Shown here in pieces: positions 11,652 to 23,511 of a stretch of 64,000 nucleotides of DNA. The notes under the pieces were generated by a model. The model made no database searches, was not told the origin of the DNA, and saw only the letters and a program-made list of their open reading frames with translations. Every line of letters begins with the position of its first letter. The first letter of the stretch is position 1. Source of the stretch: Siphonodentalium dalli (taxonomy: Eukaryota; Mollusca; Scaphopoda; Gadilida; Siphonodentaliidae); contig CP136061.1 of assembly GCA_032622095.1 (NCBI GenBank), forward strand, positions 21,392,991 through 21,456,990, given 5' to 3'. The translations under genes were made by a program, and so were the position numbers.

Positions 11652-12294
11652 GGTGTGTACATTTGTTGTACATCTATCTAACACAATATTTAAATTAACA
11701 CAAATTTGTAGTCAATTCACTTAACTAGCTTATCCAATAACACCATAGATTTGACCTACCCTATAATATATTGCACTTTTATATATCTGATAAAATACTA
11801 ATAAATTTAAGGTGAGTTTTTAGGATTGATTAGCTTATTCAAGTAATTTTCTCAACTAACTCAAAGCACTTTGTTTTCTTGTTCTATTTTAATGTTTCTG
11901 TTTGTATTTAAATAAATTTATTTTTATATTTTCATGTCTGATAATTCATTTTCTGAATAACTAAATTATAGAAAAGAAACTGTTTGATGTTGTCAGATTG
12001 TTAATATATTATAAGATTATGACAGATATCATATAATCTAAATTAACTTAGCTGATTATGATTGTTATCATATAATCAAAAATAATTTCAGAAACAAGTA
12101 GTCTTAGAAGTTTTCCCAATAACTATCTACCTAAAGTGTTAAGTGGAAGTGGTACAGTTTCTATATATGGGTTGGAGATTGTTTATCTTTGACTTCTCGA
12201 AATTTATCAAAAGCTATTTTGACTTGTTTAGATTATGATAAAATGTGATCTAATATTAGAGCGATTCTCAGAAGACTGTAATTAACAATTTATC
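11652..12294. other. AT-rich stretch without recognised features
   Basis: No open frame of note and no repeat partner found in the window. Confidence 0.5.
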
Positions 12295-12700
12295 GCTGCG
12301 GAGATAGTGTGTCTGACATTGCAGAATGATGTCCTTGGAGGGTGAATTTGAATTTAGTGACGCTACCCCGTACAGTAGGCTAGCATCACTAAATTTACCC
12401 TCTGGGAACCTCATTCTGCATAGGTCTCAACTGCTATGCGAGATGTAGGATCAGAATGAAGTTCCCCAGTTGAAGTTGGTGATGTTCACCCATTATTAGT
12501 CACCTCGATTATGCAATTTATCTTCTGCAAATTAGGGGATATAGAAACTGAACACAAGTGAAAAAGTAACTAAAAACAATGTTAATTTGATACTATAGAT
12601 ACTTCCCAGAAGATGAGGCCTAAGCAGAATGAGTTCACCCAGAGGGTGAATTTGGTATGCTTGCACACTGTGTGGGATAGAATAACTAAATTCATAATGA
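12295..12700. mobile_element. Degenerate long CAAGCCTTG-family element
   Basis: GGAGATAGTGTGTCTGACAT is a decayed left end. Palindromic GAGGGTGAATTT arms and GAAGATGAGGCCTAAGCAGA follow. The right end is not clear and is replaced by sequence leading into the minisatellite. Confidence 0.6.
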
Positions 12701-12801
12701 GTCCAGTAAATTACATCTGGACCGAGACTTTGGCAAGGTCCAGACCTAATTTACTGGACAAATTTGGTAAAATCCACTATAAACTGGGAACGAGTTGTAG
12801 A

Positions 12802-14132
12802 TCTGAAGCGACGGTTTAAAGATTACATATAGTGATGTAGGTTCCTGAACGTCTGAAGCGACGTTTAGAGATTACATTAGTGATGTAGGTTCCTAAACGT
12901 CTGAAGCGACGGTTTAAAGATTACATATAGTGATGTAGGTTCCGAAACGTCTGAAGCGACGGTTTAAAGATTACATATAGTGATGTAGGTTCCTGAACGT
13001 CTGAAATGAGTTTAGAGATTACATTAGTGACGTAGGTTCCTGAACGTCTGAAACGAGTTTAGAGATTACATTAGTGACGTAGGTTCCTGAACGTCTGAAG
13101 AGACATTTAGAGATTACATTAGTGATGTAGGTTCCTAAACGTCTGAAGCGACGGTTTAAAGATTACATATAGTGATGTAGGTTCCGAAACGTCTGAAGCG
13201 ACGGTTTAAAGATTACATATAGTGGTGTAGGTTCCTGAATGTCTGAAGTGTGTTTAGAGATTACATTAGTGACGTAGGTTCCTGAATGTCTGAAGTGACG
13301 TTTTAAAGATTACATATAGTGACGTAGATTCCTGAACATCTGAAGCGAGTTTAGAGATTACATTAGTGACGTATGTTCCTGACTGTTTGAAGTTACGGTT
13401 TAAAGATTACCGTACATATATTGACATAGGTTCTTGAACGTCGGAAGCAAGTTTAGACATTACATTAGTGGTGTAGTTTCCTGAACATCTGAAGCGACTG
13501 TTTAAAGATTACATATAGTGATGTAGGTTCCTGAACGTCTGAAACGAGTTTAGAGATTACATTAGTGATGTAGGTTCCTAAATGTCTGAAGCGACGGTTT
13601 AAAGATTACATATAGTGGTGTATGTTCCTGAATGTCTGAAGTGTGTTTAGAGATTACATTAGTGACGTAGGTTCCTGAACATCTGAAGCGACGGTTTAAA
13701 GATTACATATAGTGATGTAGGTTCCTGAACGTCTGAAGCAACGGTTTAAAGATTACATTAGTGACGTAGGTTCCTGAATGTCTGAAGCGAGTTTAGAGAT
13801 TACATTAGTGACGAAGGTTCCTGAACGTCTCAAGCGACAGTTTAAAGTTTACATATAGTGACATAGTTTCCTGAACGTCTAAAGCGAGTTTAGAGATTAC
13901 ATATAGTGACATAGTTTCCTGAACGTCTAAAGCGAGTTTAGAGATTACATTAGTGACATAGGTTCCTGAACATCTGAAGAGACGGTTTAAAGATTACATG
14001 TAGTGACGTAGGTTCCTGAACATCTTAACCGACGATTTAGAGATTACATATAGTGATGTAGTTTCCTGAACGTCTGAAGTGAGTTTAGAGATTACATATA
14101 GTGATGTAGGTTCCTGAACATCTCAAGCGAGT
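12802..14132 (+). repeat. Minisatellite 1, 47- and 50-bp units, about 27 copies
   Basis: Two unit types intermix. Type A (50 bp) has GCGACGGTTTAAAGATTACA then TATAGTGATGTAGGTTCCTG. Type B (47 bp) has GCGAGTTTAGAGATTACATT then AGTGACGTAGGTTCCTG. Reverse-complemented, the unit matches the unit of the array at 25049. Single unit-like copies occur at 28218-28260 and 50699-50747. Confidence 0.95.
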
Positions 14133-14237
14133 TGGAGAAAAAAATTCCACTTTCACAAAAAAATCATTTTCTCACAACTGAAGATTAGAAAGACTTGATG
14201 TGACTGATATGTATGGATAGTAAGCTAAACATACTTC

Positions 14238-14496
14238 TTAACACTTTCTGTATTGGGAGCTGCACTGATGCAGCATTAAATATCATGTGCCATCTCTTAT
14301 ATATATGAGTCTCCCAAAGGGAGCCTCGCAAATATAAGATAATGCACTGGCTTACGAGATCAATGTAATTATTGTTAGGCCATTGTATTCTCTTATATAT
14401 GCGAGGCACCCTATGGGAGACTCGCATATATAAGAGAATACTTTGGCACAGGGTTTTCATAAAATTTCATGAAGATCCAGTCAAGGAAGTGTTAAT
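14238..14496. mobile_element. TTAA-C MITE, diverged
   Basis: Ends TTAACACTTTCTGTATTGGG and GAAGATCCAGTCAAGGAAGT, then GTTAA. Two hairpins of the CTCCC/GGGAG type with base losses. Confidence 0.75.
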
Positions 14497-15064
14497 AATA
14501 TATCGCTGTCGGCTGGAAATAGACAACAAGCACTTCCTAATGGCTAATTACTCTTCCCATGCTCCCTGATAATTTGTATGTCACTGTTAATGTGAGCACC
14601 AGAGGAGCACTATTCTATCTAAAAAGTATCATTGTTGCTATGGTATCCTACTGATTCCCATCTCTGCCACCGGATTAATATACACTCAACAGCACTTCAG
14701 TTTCCTCTTTTGACACAATTTGTTCCTCTTGGAATAGAAATTATTTCAATGAACTTTGCGGTATTTTTCTTGAAAACAATAAATTGTTATTCATACTTAG
14801 ATAATATAAGCTAGTGGTAAATAACATTGGCTACTTCGATGTCAGATCATTCCAGGAACGGAAATACTTTGCTTATGACATTTTGCTGGAGTGTACATAG
14901 GCGCCCCCAAAGCTATATAACATCGCCGTTTATTGATGGATTCTGACAATTTTATGTATGTGAGTTTATTGTCACATTCGACAGCTGTATACCGAAAATC
15001 AGGCCTGCCCCGATTTTCAAACCAGAGTTATGGCACTTGTTTTATTTATTACATCCGTTGTTCA
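14497..15064. other. Stretch without recognised features
   Basis: Short open frames only. GCCTGCCCCGATTTTCAA at about 15003 may be the edge of a TCCG-type repeat. Confidence 0.45.
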
Positions 15065-15165
15065 GGTCTCAAAATATGGTGCTGAGAATTTGTAGAATGA
15101 GGTCTACTAAATGCACCCTCTGGGGACCTCATTCTGCCAATGTCCGACATCATATTTTGAGCCTT
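15065..15165. mobile_element. Short relative of the CAAGCCTTG family
   Basis: CTCAAAATATGGTGCTGAGA at the left and CATATTTTGAG at the right enclose one GAATGAGGTC...GACCTCATTC palindrome. Similar ends occur at about 62625-63080. Confidence 0.55.
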
Positions 15166-15326
15166 GCCGTTGTTGTTTTATTAGTAAATGTAACTTATAG
15201 TTCACCAGCCTGTGTGGTAACTGTTCTCTCTCGTGCGATCCTGGATTCTCAATGTCCGGCACCATACTTGGAGGCCTGCCGTTGTTGTATTCTTAGGAAA
15301 TGTAACTTATAGTTCCACCATTTCCC

Positions 15327-15557
15327 TTAACCCTTTGAGTGCCAGGGGCCGATCTTATCGGCCCTAAACCTACAAAATAAGTCTGTTAAAGAATATAAGA
15401 ATAAATTATTAAAATTGTATAAAAAAAATAATTGTTAGGCCAATGCATTCTCTTATATATGCGAGGCGACCTATGGTCGACTCGCATATATAAGAGAATG
15501 CATTGGCACAGGGTACATGGGTTGATACAAAAATCGACATGGCACTCAAAGGGTTAA
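15327..15557 (+). mobile_element. TTAA-B MITE, internally deleted long form
   Basis: Ends TTAACCCTTTGAGTGCCA and GGCACTCAAAGGGTTAA; one hairpin cassette. It lacks about 200 bp present at 951. Confidence 0.85.
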
Positions 15558-15629
15558 ATTTGGCCAACTAATACTGCACTATACTTCAAAACTAATTTAT
15601 AGGTTCGTTTTAAAAATTGAATGTATTAT

Positions 15630-15990
15630 GTTTTTGGTCTGTCCGTCCATCGGTGCATCCGTTCATATTTCGTTTCCAGATGATAACTTTAGTTCTACTG
15701 AACTAAATACTGAACTAAATGGAATAATGTTTGTTATGTAGGCTCACTAGCACAAAATACAGTCAAAATTCAAAGTTGGGTCCGGCCGCCTATTTCTACC
15801 ACACTTACGGCCGTTTAAAAAAAAAAAACATAAATACAGTCAAGTACGATCGCATATTTTTACCCGAGTTATGACCCTTTTTCACAACCAAGCTTGGTAT
15901 GTGGGTGAATTACTAAAAAATACAAGCTGCGCTTAAGTCCGATGATTCTCAACAGACTTATCTGCTATTTTTGACTTAGATTTGGTTATT
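15630..15990 (+). repeat. Part of a dispersed GTCCGTCC-type repeat
   Basis: TCTGTCCGTCCATCGGTGCA, GATGATAACTTTAG and repeated GAGTTATG-CCTTTTT-GACTTAGA blocks recur at 10180-10520, 19980-20580, 23750-24330, 28968-29590, 30480-30540 and 31598-32182. Diverged; class unknown. Confidence 0.6.
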
Positions 15991-16016
15991 TTATTGGTTT
16001 ACTGGTTTATTATATC

Positions 16017-16271
16017 CAAGCCTTGAAATAGTGTGTCTGTCATTTGCAGAATGAGGTCCCCAGAGGGTGAATTTAGTGATGCTATCCCGCATAGTGGGCT
16101 AGCATCACCAAATTCGCCCTCTGGGAACCTCATTCTGCTGAGGTGTAAGCAGAATGAGGTCCCCAGAGGGTGAATTTGGGTGATGCTAGCCCGCTATGCG
16201 GGATAGCATCACTAAATTCACCCTCTGGGGACCTCATTCTGCAAATGACAGACACGCTATTTCAAGGCTTT
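16017..16271. mobile_element. hAT-like MITE, CAAGCCTTG family
   Basis: CAAGCCTTGAAATAG and CTATTTCAAGGCTT ends. Four palindromic arms centre on the CCCGCATAGTGGGCTAGC and CCCGCTATGCGGG motifs. Flanks ATTATATC/ATTATGTC (7 of 8). Confidence 0.88.
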
Positions 16272-16820
16272 ATTATGTCACCATGGTGGTGCTCTTGTTA
16301 GCCATTTTCCTTGGTGTTGCCCCATCCGCCATTTTGTTTATTTCAGAGTTCAGACAGAAACGGTCAGAGAAATGATCTAACCTGATATAAATCCAATCAT
16401 AACTCAACTAAGATCGACGATTAATATTTGAGTATAAGGTATCATGGTTGATTGACCTTGACATGGTGTGACATTGATGGCTGTCTGAAAAATAAGAATT
16501 CTGTTCAATTTTATTGACAATCTTGGTGAAGAAATCAGCAAGATTCTGTATGAAAACAGAATTTTCTTTAAAAAACTATTTCACAACCGGTTTTGATTCA
16601 AATCAAGATAAAGATTATGTAATATTGGGGTTTGGAACATCATCTTTGAATTAAATAATAAGTTTGATCCACTCAACTTTGGAAAATAAGTCTACTTTCT
16701 CTATTTACTAAAAATAAGAATGTTTAAGAATATTGTTCAATCAGTTTCAACTATGTCTCTATTAAACAATTATTTGTGTAACATTTGGGTCTATATATCT
16801 CTTCTTTGATTTTCATTTAG
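16272..16820. other. Intron 3' end before exon w1
   Basis: Nothing recognised apart from the target-duplication copy at 16272-16279. It is free of MITEs for 550 bp up to the acceptor. Confidence 0.55.
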
Positions 16821-17018
16821 ATACGGATGATGTCAAGGTGCAGATAGAAACCGGTAACTCTCATGCAGGAAAGAACGTCTCACAAAATGCCGAAGTCAAA
16901 GAAAATGAAGGTTCAGAGGAGCAAGTCGAGGAAAAGAAAAAGAAGGTTTCAACTAGAAAAGAAAAGTCTGTGCTCCAGACCAAACTCACCAAATTAGCTA
17001 TCCAAATTGGATATGGCG
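16821..17018 (+). CDS. PMCA: PMCA exon w1: cytosolic linker before TM3
   Basis: First recognisable pump exon. The acceptor is TTTCATTTAG and the donor GTGAGC. Two bases at the start finish a codon from an upstream exon, and one base at the end carries over (residues 1-65 plus part of 66). The N-terminal part is acidic and polar and unlike known sequences. The C-terminal part is lysine-rich and ends in KEKSVLQTKLTKLAIQIGYG, closely matching the family's KEKSVLQ-KLTKLA-QIG segment before TM3. In mammalian PMCAs this linker between the actuator domain and TM3 binds acidic phospholipids and contains splice site A, so alternative exons just upstream are plausible but unseen. Confidence 0.93.
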
Positions 17019-17206
17019 GTGAGCACTAGAATTTACAAACACTTGTTTCTTAGCTGAAGGCAAACTACTTGTTTTAAAATATAGTTGTTTGAGGTTCATT
17101 GACATAGCATGAGTTTCCCCAAGTACATTATTTCCTTTCCTATCCATCTATAACTACATGTTGGCACAATACTGAATAGTGTGTGTGTATCTCGCAAAGC
17201 TTATGT

Positions 17207-17580
17207 TTAACCCTTTACCCAACAGAAGGGCCCTGTGCCAATGCATTCTCTTATATATGCGAGTCGACCATAGGTCTCCTCGCATATATAAGAGAATGCA
17301 TTGGCTTAACACATTAAAAATTATAAAATTGTTAATGGTAAAAAGTGTTAAAAAAAGATTTTTTTTAGGCCAATGCATTCTCTTATATATGCGAGGCGAC
17401 CTATGGTCGACTCACATATATAAGAGAATGCATTGGCACAGGGCATAACTGTAACCATCACAATGTGGTCAATGAGCCGGTTCCAATGATATCCATATTT
17501 GTATGGTTCTATTGAGACAGACCGAAGATATTTTAGGCTGTTGAAGCTTTATTTGGCCGGTTTGTTGGGTAAAGGGTTAA
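17207..17580 (+). mobile_element. TTAA-A MITE in PMCA intron 1
   Basis: Both ends intact, two hairpin cassettes, slightly short spacer. It lies 189 bp after the exon w1 donor. Confidence 0.9.
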
Positions 17581-17657
17581 CTAGTAACTAGACATCATTT
17601 GGCAATGAGGGTATCTTTTGTTGAGGTACTTTTAAATCGCCTGTCCCAAGCACTAAC

Positions 17658-17877
17658 TACAGTAATGCCCTAAATAATCGACTCCTTAACCAGAGAAGAA
17701 TTATGGGTAATTTTTCAGGATTTAGTCGGAAATATGGCTTGTAGCCATTCATCGGAAAGCTCTCCCTCACTGAGAGCTTTCCGATGAATGGCAACAAGCC
17801 ATATTTCCAACTAAATCCTGAAAAATTACCCATTAATTCTGCTTTGGTTAAGGAGTGGATTATTTAGGGCATTACTG
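17658..17877. mobile_element. TA-flanked hairpin MITE
   Basis: TACAGTAATGCCCTAAATAA start and mirrored GGGCATTACTG end. Near-perfect arms around CTCTCCCTCACTGAGAGC. Confidence 0.87.
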
Positions 17878-17929
17878 GATTTCCAATTGAATAGTACACT
17901 TACTGCCAATACTGGTATATTTCAGTGTT

Positions 17930-18850
17930 GCCTGCACAATAAAAGCGAACATTCCCACGAGTCATGTTGGGGTCATTCGGCAAAAAAACATGGCTGCTGG
18001 TGGCCATCTTGGATTTCAAAATTCAATCCATTGGCGCGGGCTACAGGTCTGATCATCATGAAATTTGTCATGGATGTTAATATTGACATGTAGATGGGAA
18101 CGAGTGATTTTGGGGTCGTTCAGCCAAAAAACATGGCTGCCAGAAGCCATCTTGGATTTTACTCTTTGCATGACTAAATCCTTTGGCGCGGGCTACAGGT
18201 CGTAGCTTTGGTTGGAACTTCATGAAATTTGTCATGGATTTTAACAATGAGATGTAGATACGAACGAGTCATTTTGGGGTCGTCCGGCCGAAAAACATGG
18301 CCACCATCAGCCATCTTGGATTTTACTCTTTGCATGACTAAATCCTTTGGCGCGGGCTACAGGTCGTACCTTTGGTCTGATGTTTATGAAATTTGTCATG
18401 AATGTTGACATTGACATGTAGATGGGAACGAGTCATTTTGGGGTCATTCGGCAAAAGAACATGGCTGCTGGTGGCCATCTTGGATTTCAAAATTCAATCC
18501 ATTGGCGCGGGCTACAGGTTGTACTGTTTGTCTGATCATCATGAAATTTGTCATGGATGTTAACAATGACATGTAGATGGGAACGAGTCATTTTGGGGTC
18601 GTTCGGCCAAAAAACATGGCCACCAGCAGCCATCTTGGATTTTACTCTTTGCATGACTAAATCCTTTGGCGCGGGCTACAGGTCATAGGTTTGGTCAGAT
18701 CTTCATGAAATTTGTCATGGATGTTAACAATGACACGTAGATGGGAACGAGTCCTTTTGGGGTCAATTGGCCAAAAAACATGCCCGCCAGCGGCCATCTT
18801 GGATTTTACTCTTTGCATGACTAAATCCTTTGGCACAGGTTAGACATTTC
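17930..18850 (+). repeat. Tandem ~165-bp repeat, about five and a half units
   Basis: GATGGGAACGAGTCATTTTG and CCATCTTGGATTTTACTC recur with marks at 18091, 18251, 18421, 18575 and 18739. A single fragment of the same unit is at 38100-38170. AT/GC content is higher than in the surroundings. Confidence 0.88.
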
Positions 18851-19670
18851 AATTAGCACCTTTCCTATTCCTCCATTTACTGTCAACCATTAAATTATTC
18901 CCCTACCTAAGTTGAGCTACAGTGTCATTGACACTTTCATGTTCAGAATCAGAATACTTTATTTCATGACATAACATAGTATATAAAATATAAACATAGA
19001 CATAATAAGAAACAGAAGTGAGATGTCATATGGAGGCAACATGACCTATCCAGGTCGTCTTCCTGTTGCCACCATCAATAACAACAATTTTTGGCTGATT
19101 CTAGGTTTATTTTATAATATAACTGGTCATATGACACGTGCGAGCTGGAATAATTATGTTATAATCCTTGTTCATTACTAAAAACTAATAAAATGACAAA
19201 TAGATTTTGAAATCATGATGTGAAACCACATAAGATCGGTTAAATAGACAATGTTTTATAAATCAATTAATCGATTAATTAGCACTAATCAACCAATTAA
19301 TATAGGCACGGAATATAGGCACGTTACAAGACAAGAAACAACAATTTTAAATTTGATATTCGATTTGTTTTGCGAATATTGATGTGTATTCAGTTCATAT
19401 GGAAACAATGTTCACAGGACCCAACCTGGAAAGTTATTAAATTCCAATGGAGGGCCTCAGAAAATTGCTGAGAAATGGTCTTGGAATATGATTGTAGAGG
19501 GCCATATCAACTGTCGCAAAATAGACATGATTAGCTAAAAACCTAATGACCGAAAACCAAGGATAAAATGCTGTATTTTCATTAGTCACACTCACAGCCT
19601 TTAATTTCATTAGGTTTGACCTGTGGTAATTTGATTAAACAAATCTTTGATGTTAATTTGTAATTTTCAG
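18851..19670. other. Intron 1, distal part
   Basis: CAGAATCAGAATACTTTATT at about 18946, followed by a segment with GGCAACATGACCTATCCAGG, looks like a retroelement tail. A loosely similar segment in the other orientation is at 40920-40980. No exon seen. Confidence 0.4.
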
Positions 19671-19885
19671 GTACAATTGTTGCCGTTCTGACAGTACTCA
19701 TTCTCATTGTCAAATTCTGTGTCATTAAATTCGCCATCGACGGAGAGGAGTGGACTAGTGATAAAACACCAATATATATTGAAGTGTTTGTTAAGTATTT
19801 CATCATCGGTGTTACCGTGCTGGTGGTAGCTGTTCCAGAAGGTCTTCCATTGGCTGTTACACTTGCCCTTGCGTATTCAGTCAGA
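19671..19885 (+). CDS. PMCA: PMCA exon w2: TM3, outer loop, TM4 with PEGLP
   Basis: Preceded by TAATTTTCAG and followed by GTAAGT; residues 66-137. It encodes a hydrophobic helix (about 67-88, TM3), a short polar outer loop containing EEWTSDKTP, then TM4 (about 104-135) with VAVPEGLPLAV. PEGLP at 121-125 is the unwound calcium-binding hinge of TM4 in P2-type ATPases. The exon ends after a complete codon (AYSVR). Frame joins to both neighbours are exact. Confidence 0.97.
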
Positions 19886-20210
19886 GTAAGTATTTTAGTT
19901 TTGTTCCCTCAGTGAGTTTTGGTCCCTCCGAGAACTATTATAATCAGTATGGCCATCTGTCTGGGTTGACCAGATCATAACATTAACGATATTAATCAGA
20001 CTTACATGGGATTTGGTATATATTTGATATTTGAGAACGTGCAAGCCATGTTCGAATTTGGTGACGAACCGAATGATTTTTGACAGAGATATGCTCCTTT
20101 TTCGACTTAGAAGAAATCTTAATTTTTAGTTGTCCGGATGATAACATAGCAATATTCAATGGAATTTCTGGATAATCACTATGTGGTTAAAATTTGAGAA
20201 GACACAGGCC

Positions 20211-20464
20211 CAAGCCTTGAAATGGTGTGTCTGTCATTTGCAGAATGAGGTCCTCAGAGGGTGAATTTAGTGATCCTACCCCATATAGCGGGCTAGCATC
20301 ACCAAATTCACCCTCTGGGGACCTCATTCTGCTTACAACTCAGCAGAATGAGGTTCCCAGAGGGTGAATTTGGTGATGCTAGCCTGCTATGCGGGGTAGC
20401 ATAACTAAATTCACCCTCTGGGGACCTCATTCTGCAAATGACAGGCACACTATTTCAAGGCTTG
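20211..20464. mobile_element. hAT-like MITE, CAAGCCTTG family, perfect target duplication
   Basis: Ends CAAGCCTTGAAATGG and CTATTTCAAGGCTTG. Flanking direct repeat CACAGGCC at 20203-20210 and 20465-20472. It lies in the TCCG-type repeat of intron 2. Confidence 0.93.
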
Positions 20465-20581
20465 CACAGGCCAAATTTGATTTGGGTTATGGTCCGAGTT
20501 ATGCTTCTTTTTTTACGTAGAAAACATAATTTTTGGGTTGACCCAATGATAACTTGAGCAATATTTTACGGAATATCTTTA

Positions 20582-20978
20582 TTAACCCTTTACCCAACAG
20601 AAGGGCCCTGTGCCAATGCATTCTCTTATATATGCGAGTCGACCATAGGTCGCCTCGCATATATAAGAGAATGCATTGGCTTAACACATTAAAAATTATA
20701 AAATTGTTAAAGAATGTAAGAAAAAATGGTAAAAAGTGTTAATTTTTTTTTTTTTAGGCCAATGCTTTCTCTTATATATGCGAGGCGACATATGGTCGAC
20801 TCGCATATATAAGAGAATGCATTGGCACAGGGCTAACTGTAACTATCACAATGTGGTCAAGGAGCCGGTTCCAATGATATCCATATTTGTATGGTTCTAT
20901 TGAGACAGACCGAAGATATTTTAGGCTGTTGAAGCTTTATTTGGCCGGTTTTGGCCGGTTTGTTGGGTAAAGGGTTAA
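20582..20978 (+). mobile_element. TTAA-A MITE
   Basis: Complete copy, two hairpin cassettes. One stem carries a substitution (AATGCTTTCTC) not mirrored on the other arm. Confidence 0.9.
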
Positions 20979-21079
20979 TTGGGGAGGCAGTGTTGCTGCC
21001 ACATGACCATCAGTTACCCGGTCGTTTGTTATTTCCGAGATCTGTATTCAAGACTTGATGTATTCAATGGACAGCTCTC

Positions 21080-21510
21080 TTAACCCTTTCAGTGCCAGGT
21101 CCGATTTTTGTATCAACCCATATACCCTGTGCCAATGCATTCTCTTATATATGCGAGTCGACCGTAGGTCGCCTCGCATATATAAGAGAATGCATTGGCC
21201 TAACAATTTTTCATCATTTGTTATTATTTTTTACAATTTTTTACAATTTTAATAATTTTTTCTTATATTCTTTAACAGACTTATTTTGTAGGTTTAGTGC
21301 CAGGGAATATTACGTTTTTCATGGGCATCAAAATTATTACTATGAATACTTGGTGATAGTTTTTTTAAGTTATAACATGCCCCTAATGTTTTGTCCAGTT
21401 TGTTTTTAAATTCGCTATAGCATGCTTAAGCATACCACCTAAAAAAGGGCTGATTTTACAGACCGTAAATTAGGGCCGATGAGATAGGCCCCTGGCACTG
21501 AAAGGGTTAA
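21080..21510 (-). mobile_element. TTAA-B MITE, long form, reverse
   Basis: Ends TTAACCCTTTCAGTGCCA and TGGCACTGAAAGGGTTAA. One hairpin cassette with a GTCGACCGTAGGTCG tip variant. Confidence 0.9.
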
Positions 21511-22344
21511 TTACCAGAAATTTGCCTTGGCAAGAAATTTTTCTTCTGCTAAAACGCCAACGATATGTTGCATACTTGACTGTGCTCTAGACATATAACT
21601 TCAGTATACAATTGGAATTTAGTCCATTATTATTGTAAACTTTGGTTGGATCTTGTTTAAAATTAATGATTATCAAGATAATCCTTGTGCAGTTATCTCA
21701 GTAATTCCTAGGTATTCAACTATGAATTTTTGCTGTCTCCAGACTTCCACAGTGCGACATTAAAGCGAAGTCTCCAGCAATTTGTTTCAATTTTGCACAA
21801 AACATCGGCAGGCTCTGAAATTTGCCTCGGCTAAAAAAATAGCTGACAATTTTTTTTTTCGCCTAAGAATTTGGGTTGGCTCACCCAATAGCCGTTGCTA
21901 ATTAACAGATTAACAGGGCTGTGAATACATATATTGGGAGCCTATAGAGTGGTGATAACCAATTTATCTTATAATTCACACAACAGTGTATCGACTAAAA
22001 GGTACTATGGTATGCGAACTATGTCTTTGCGTGTATGACTATGTACAGCATAAACAATTTTCTTTGAATGCAGCGATTTTCCTAGTATTTCCATCATTAA
22101 TTTCTTTTCATTGTTTACTCAATTGATTGAAAATAGTAAATGTATTTGTCACATTTTATAAAGAAAATAAATAATTGAAACTCAAAGAGTGTAAATTTAT
22201 ATATTCTACCAAAAACTTATAATTGGTTAATAAATAGAAATATCTGAATAATGCCTCTTTTTTAAATTTATTTTGGCTTCATATATGAAATAAAAATTTT
22301 CTCAATGTTTGCATAAATTCATCCAAAGTCACTTTACTTTCCAG
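21511..22344. other. Intron 2, distal part
   Basis: No repeat partner found except two copies of AAATTTGCCT-GGC near 21520 and 21825. AT-rich up to the acceptor. Confidence 0.45.
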
Positions 22345-22480
22345 AAAATGATGTTCGACAACAACTTGGTACGTCATTTAGATGCATGTGAAACTATGGG
22401 CAATGCTACAATCATCTGTTCAGATAAAACTGGAACACTGACTACGAATCGAATGACAGTTGTTCAAAGTTATATTGGAG
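22345..22480 (+). CDS. PMCA: PMCA exon w3: phosphorylation site
   Basis: Acceptor ACTTTCCAG, donor GTAAGA; residues 138-182 plus the first base of 183. It carries [17 protein letters not shown] followed by CSDKTGTLT. Asp164 is the residue phosphorylated by ATP in the catalytic cycle of all P-type ATPases. The downstream [13 protein letters not shown] segment begins the nucleotide-binding domain. Strongly conserved with animal PMCAs. Confidence 0.98.
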
Positions 22481-22675
22481 GTAAGATCTTGCAAGCATTC
22501 AGTAAATTGTGGCCATATCCATTAATTTCACTGATCAGGGTCTGCACATTTCTCTAGGCGAAATGATCTTTTTTTGGAGTCATTTGATAGTAACCTGTAT
22601 CAAAATGGTGGTTTAAACTACATTGTAAATGTTTGTTACTTTTATTTGAATTGTGTTAAATTAATATTGCACATG

Positions 22676-22743
22676 AAAACCAACAGGTGAATGAATGAAA
22701 ACCAACAGGTGAATGAATGAAAACCAACAGGTGAATGAATGAG
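22676..22743 (+). repeat. 22-bp tandem repeat, three copies
   Basis: GAATGAATGAAAACCAACAG plus GT repeats three times, 200 bp after exon w3. Confidence 0.9.
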
Positions 22744-22751
22744 TCACTTAT

Positions 22752-22942
22752 TTAACCCATTCTTTACTAAATGGATTCTTCCACTCAGTTATAAATGCAT
22801 ACATTAGATGTATGGGTAGAAGTAATCCTATTTATTGGAGGGAGATGTTCAGAGAAGTACAACTAATTACTCATCAATGAGTATTTAGAATAGAATGATA
22901 TTTAATGCTGCACCAACACAGCTCCCACCATGAAAGGGTTAA
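22752..22942. mobile_element. Chimeric TTAA MITE (D-type left, C-type right)
   Basis: The left end TTAACCCATTCTTTACTAAA resembles the TTAA-D copies at 45046 and 49277. The right end (CAGCTCCCACCATGAAAGGG, TTAA) is the TTAA-C end. Confidence 0.6.
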
Positions 22943-22944
22943 AT

Positions 22945-23460
22945 CTTATCGGATGAGAATATAAGTTTATCCACTGCTCACTACCTCTATTGACTACATA
23001 AAGCCTGCCTAATAAATTTTACGTTTATTTCGTCAATGTGTAGCTTTATTATGTCAACATAGCTTTATTAGGTTAGTACTACTTTCATGACGTAATTATA
23101 TATGCAAATTGCGCAGGTAACTAGGGACGTCAGCCGGCCGAAATGACGTCATTGCGATTTGAGAATGTTTTTATCATCCATAATTCACTGTTATTGATAC
23201 AAAATTAGTAAAAGGGTATAAGTTTTACCTATAGAACATCTATAAATTATCAGAACAAGGCCGGCTTAGAATAACTGTAAAAAAAATCCTACAGCTACAC
23301 TTCGGTTTTCCTCGTCATTAATACTAATTAGTTTGCTTGACCCCATAAATGTAATGCGGTCATCAAAGTAACGAATAAAAAACTTAAGAAAATGACAGGA
23401 TTATGCCCGCTCGGGGGATTTGGCATCTATGGGGCTAGGCTCTGCTCAAAACCCCCTCAC
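22945..23460 (+). repeat. Second copy of the dispersed ~1 kb repeat (later part)
   Basis: Shares TTATCCAC-GCTCAC, ACATCTATAAA and ATTAATACTAATTAG with 5570-6110. It ends just before the exon w4 acceptor. Confidence 0.65.
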
Positions 23461-23511
23461 GTACCTAAACCGTTTTTTTAAACGATGACACATATTCTAT
23501 ATATCTTTCAG

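Noticed and set aside
1-16820. Search for upstream PMCA exons (TM1, TM2, actuator domain)
   Set aside because: No stretch encoding recognisable family motifs such as TGES or LLPADG was found by eye. A translated search would be needed to exclude very short exons.
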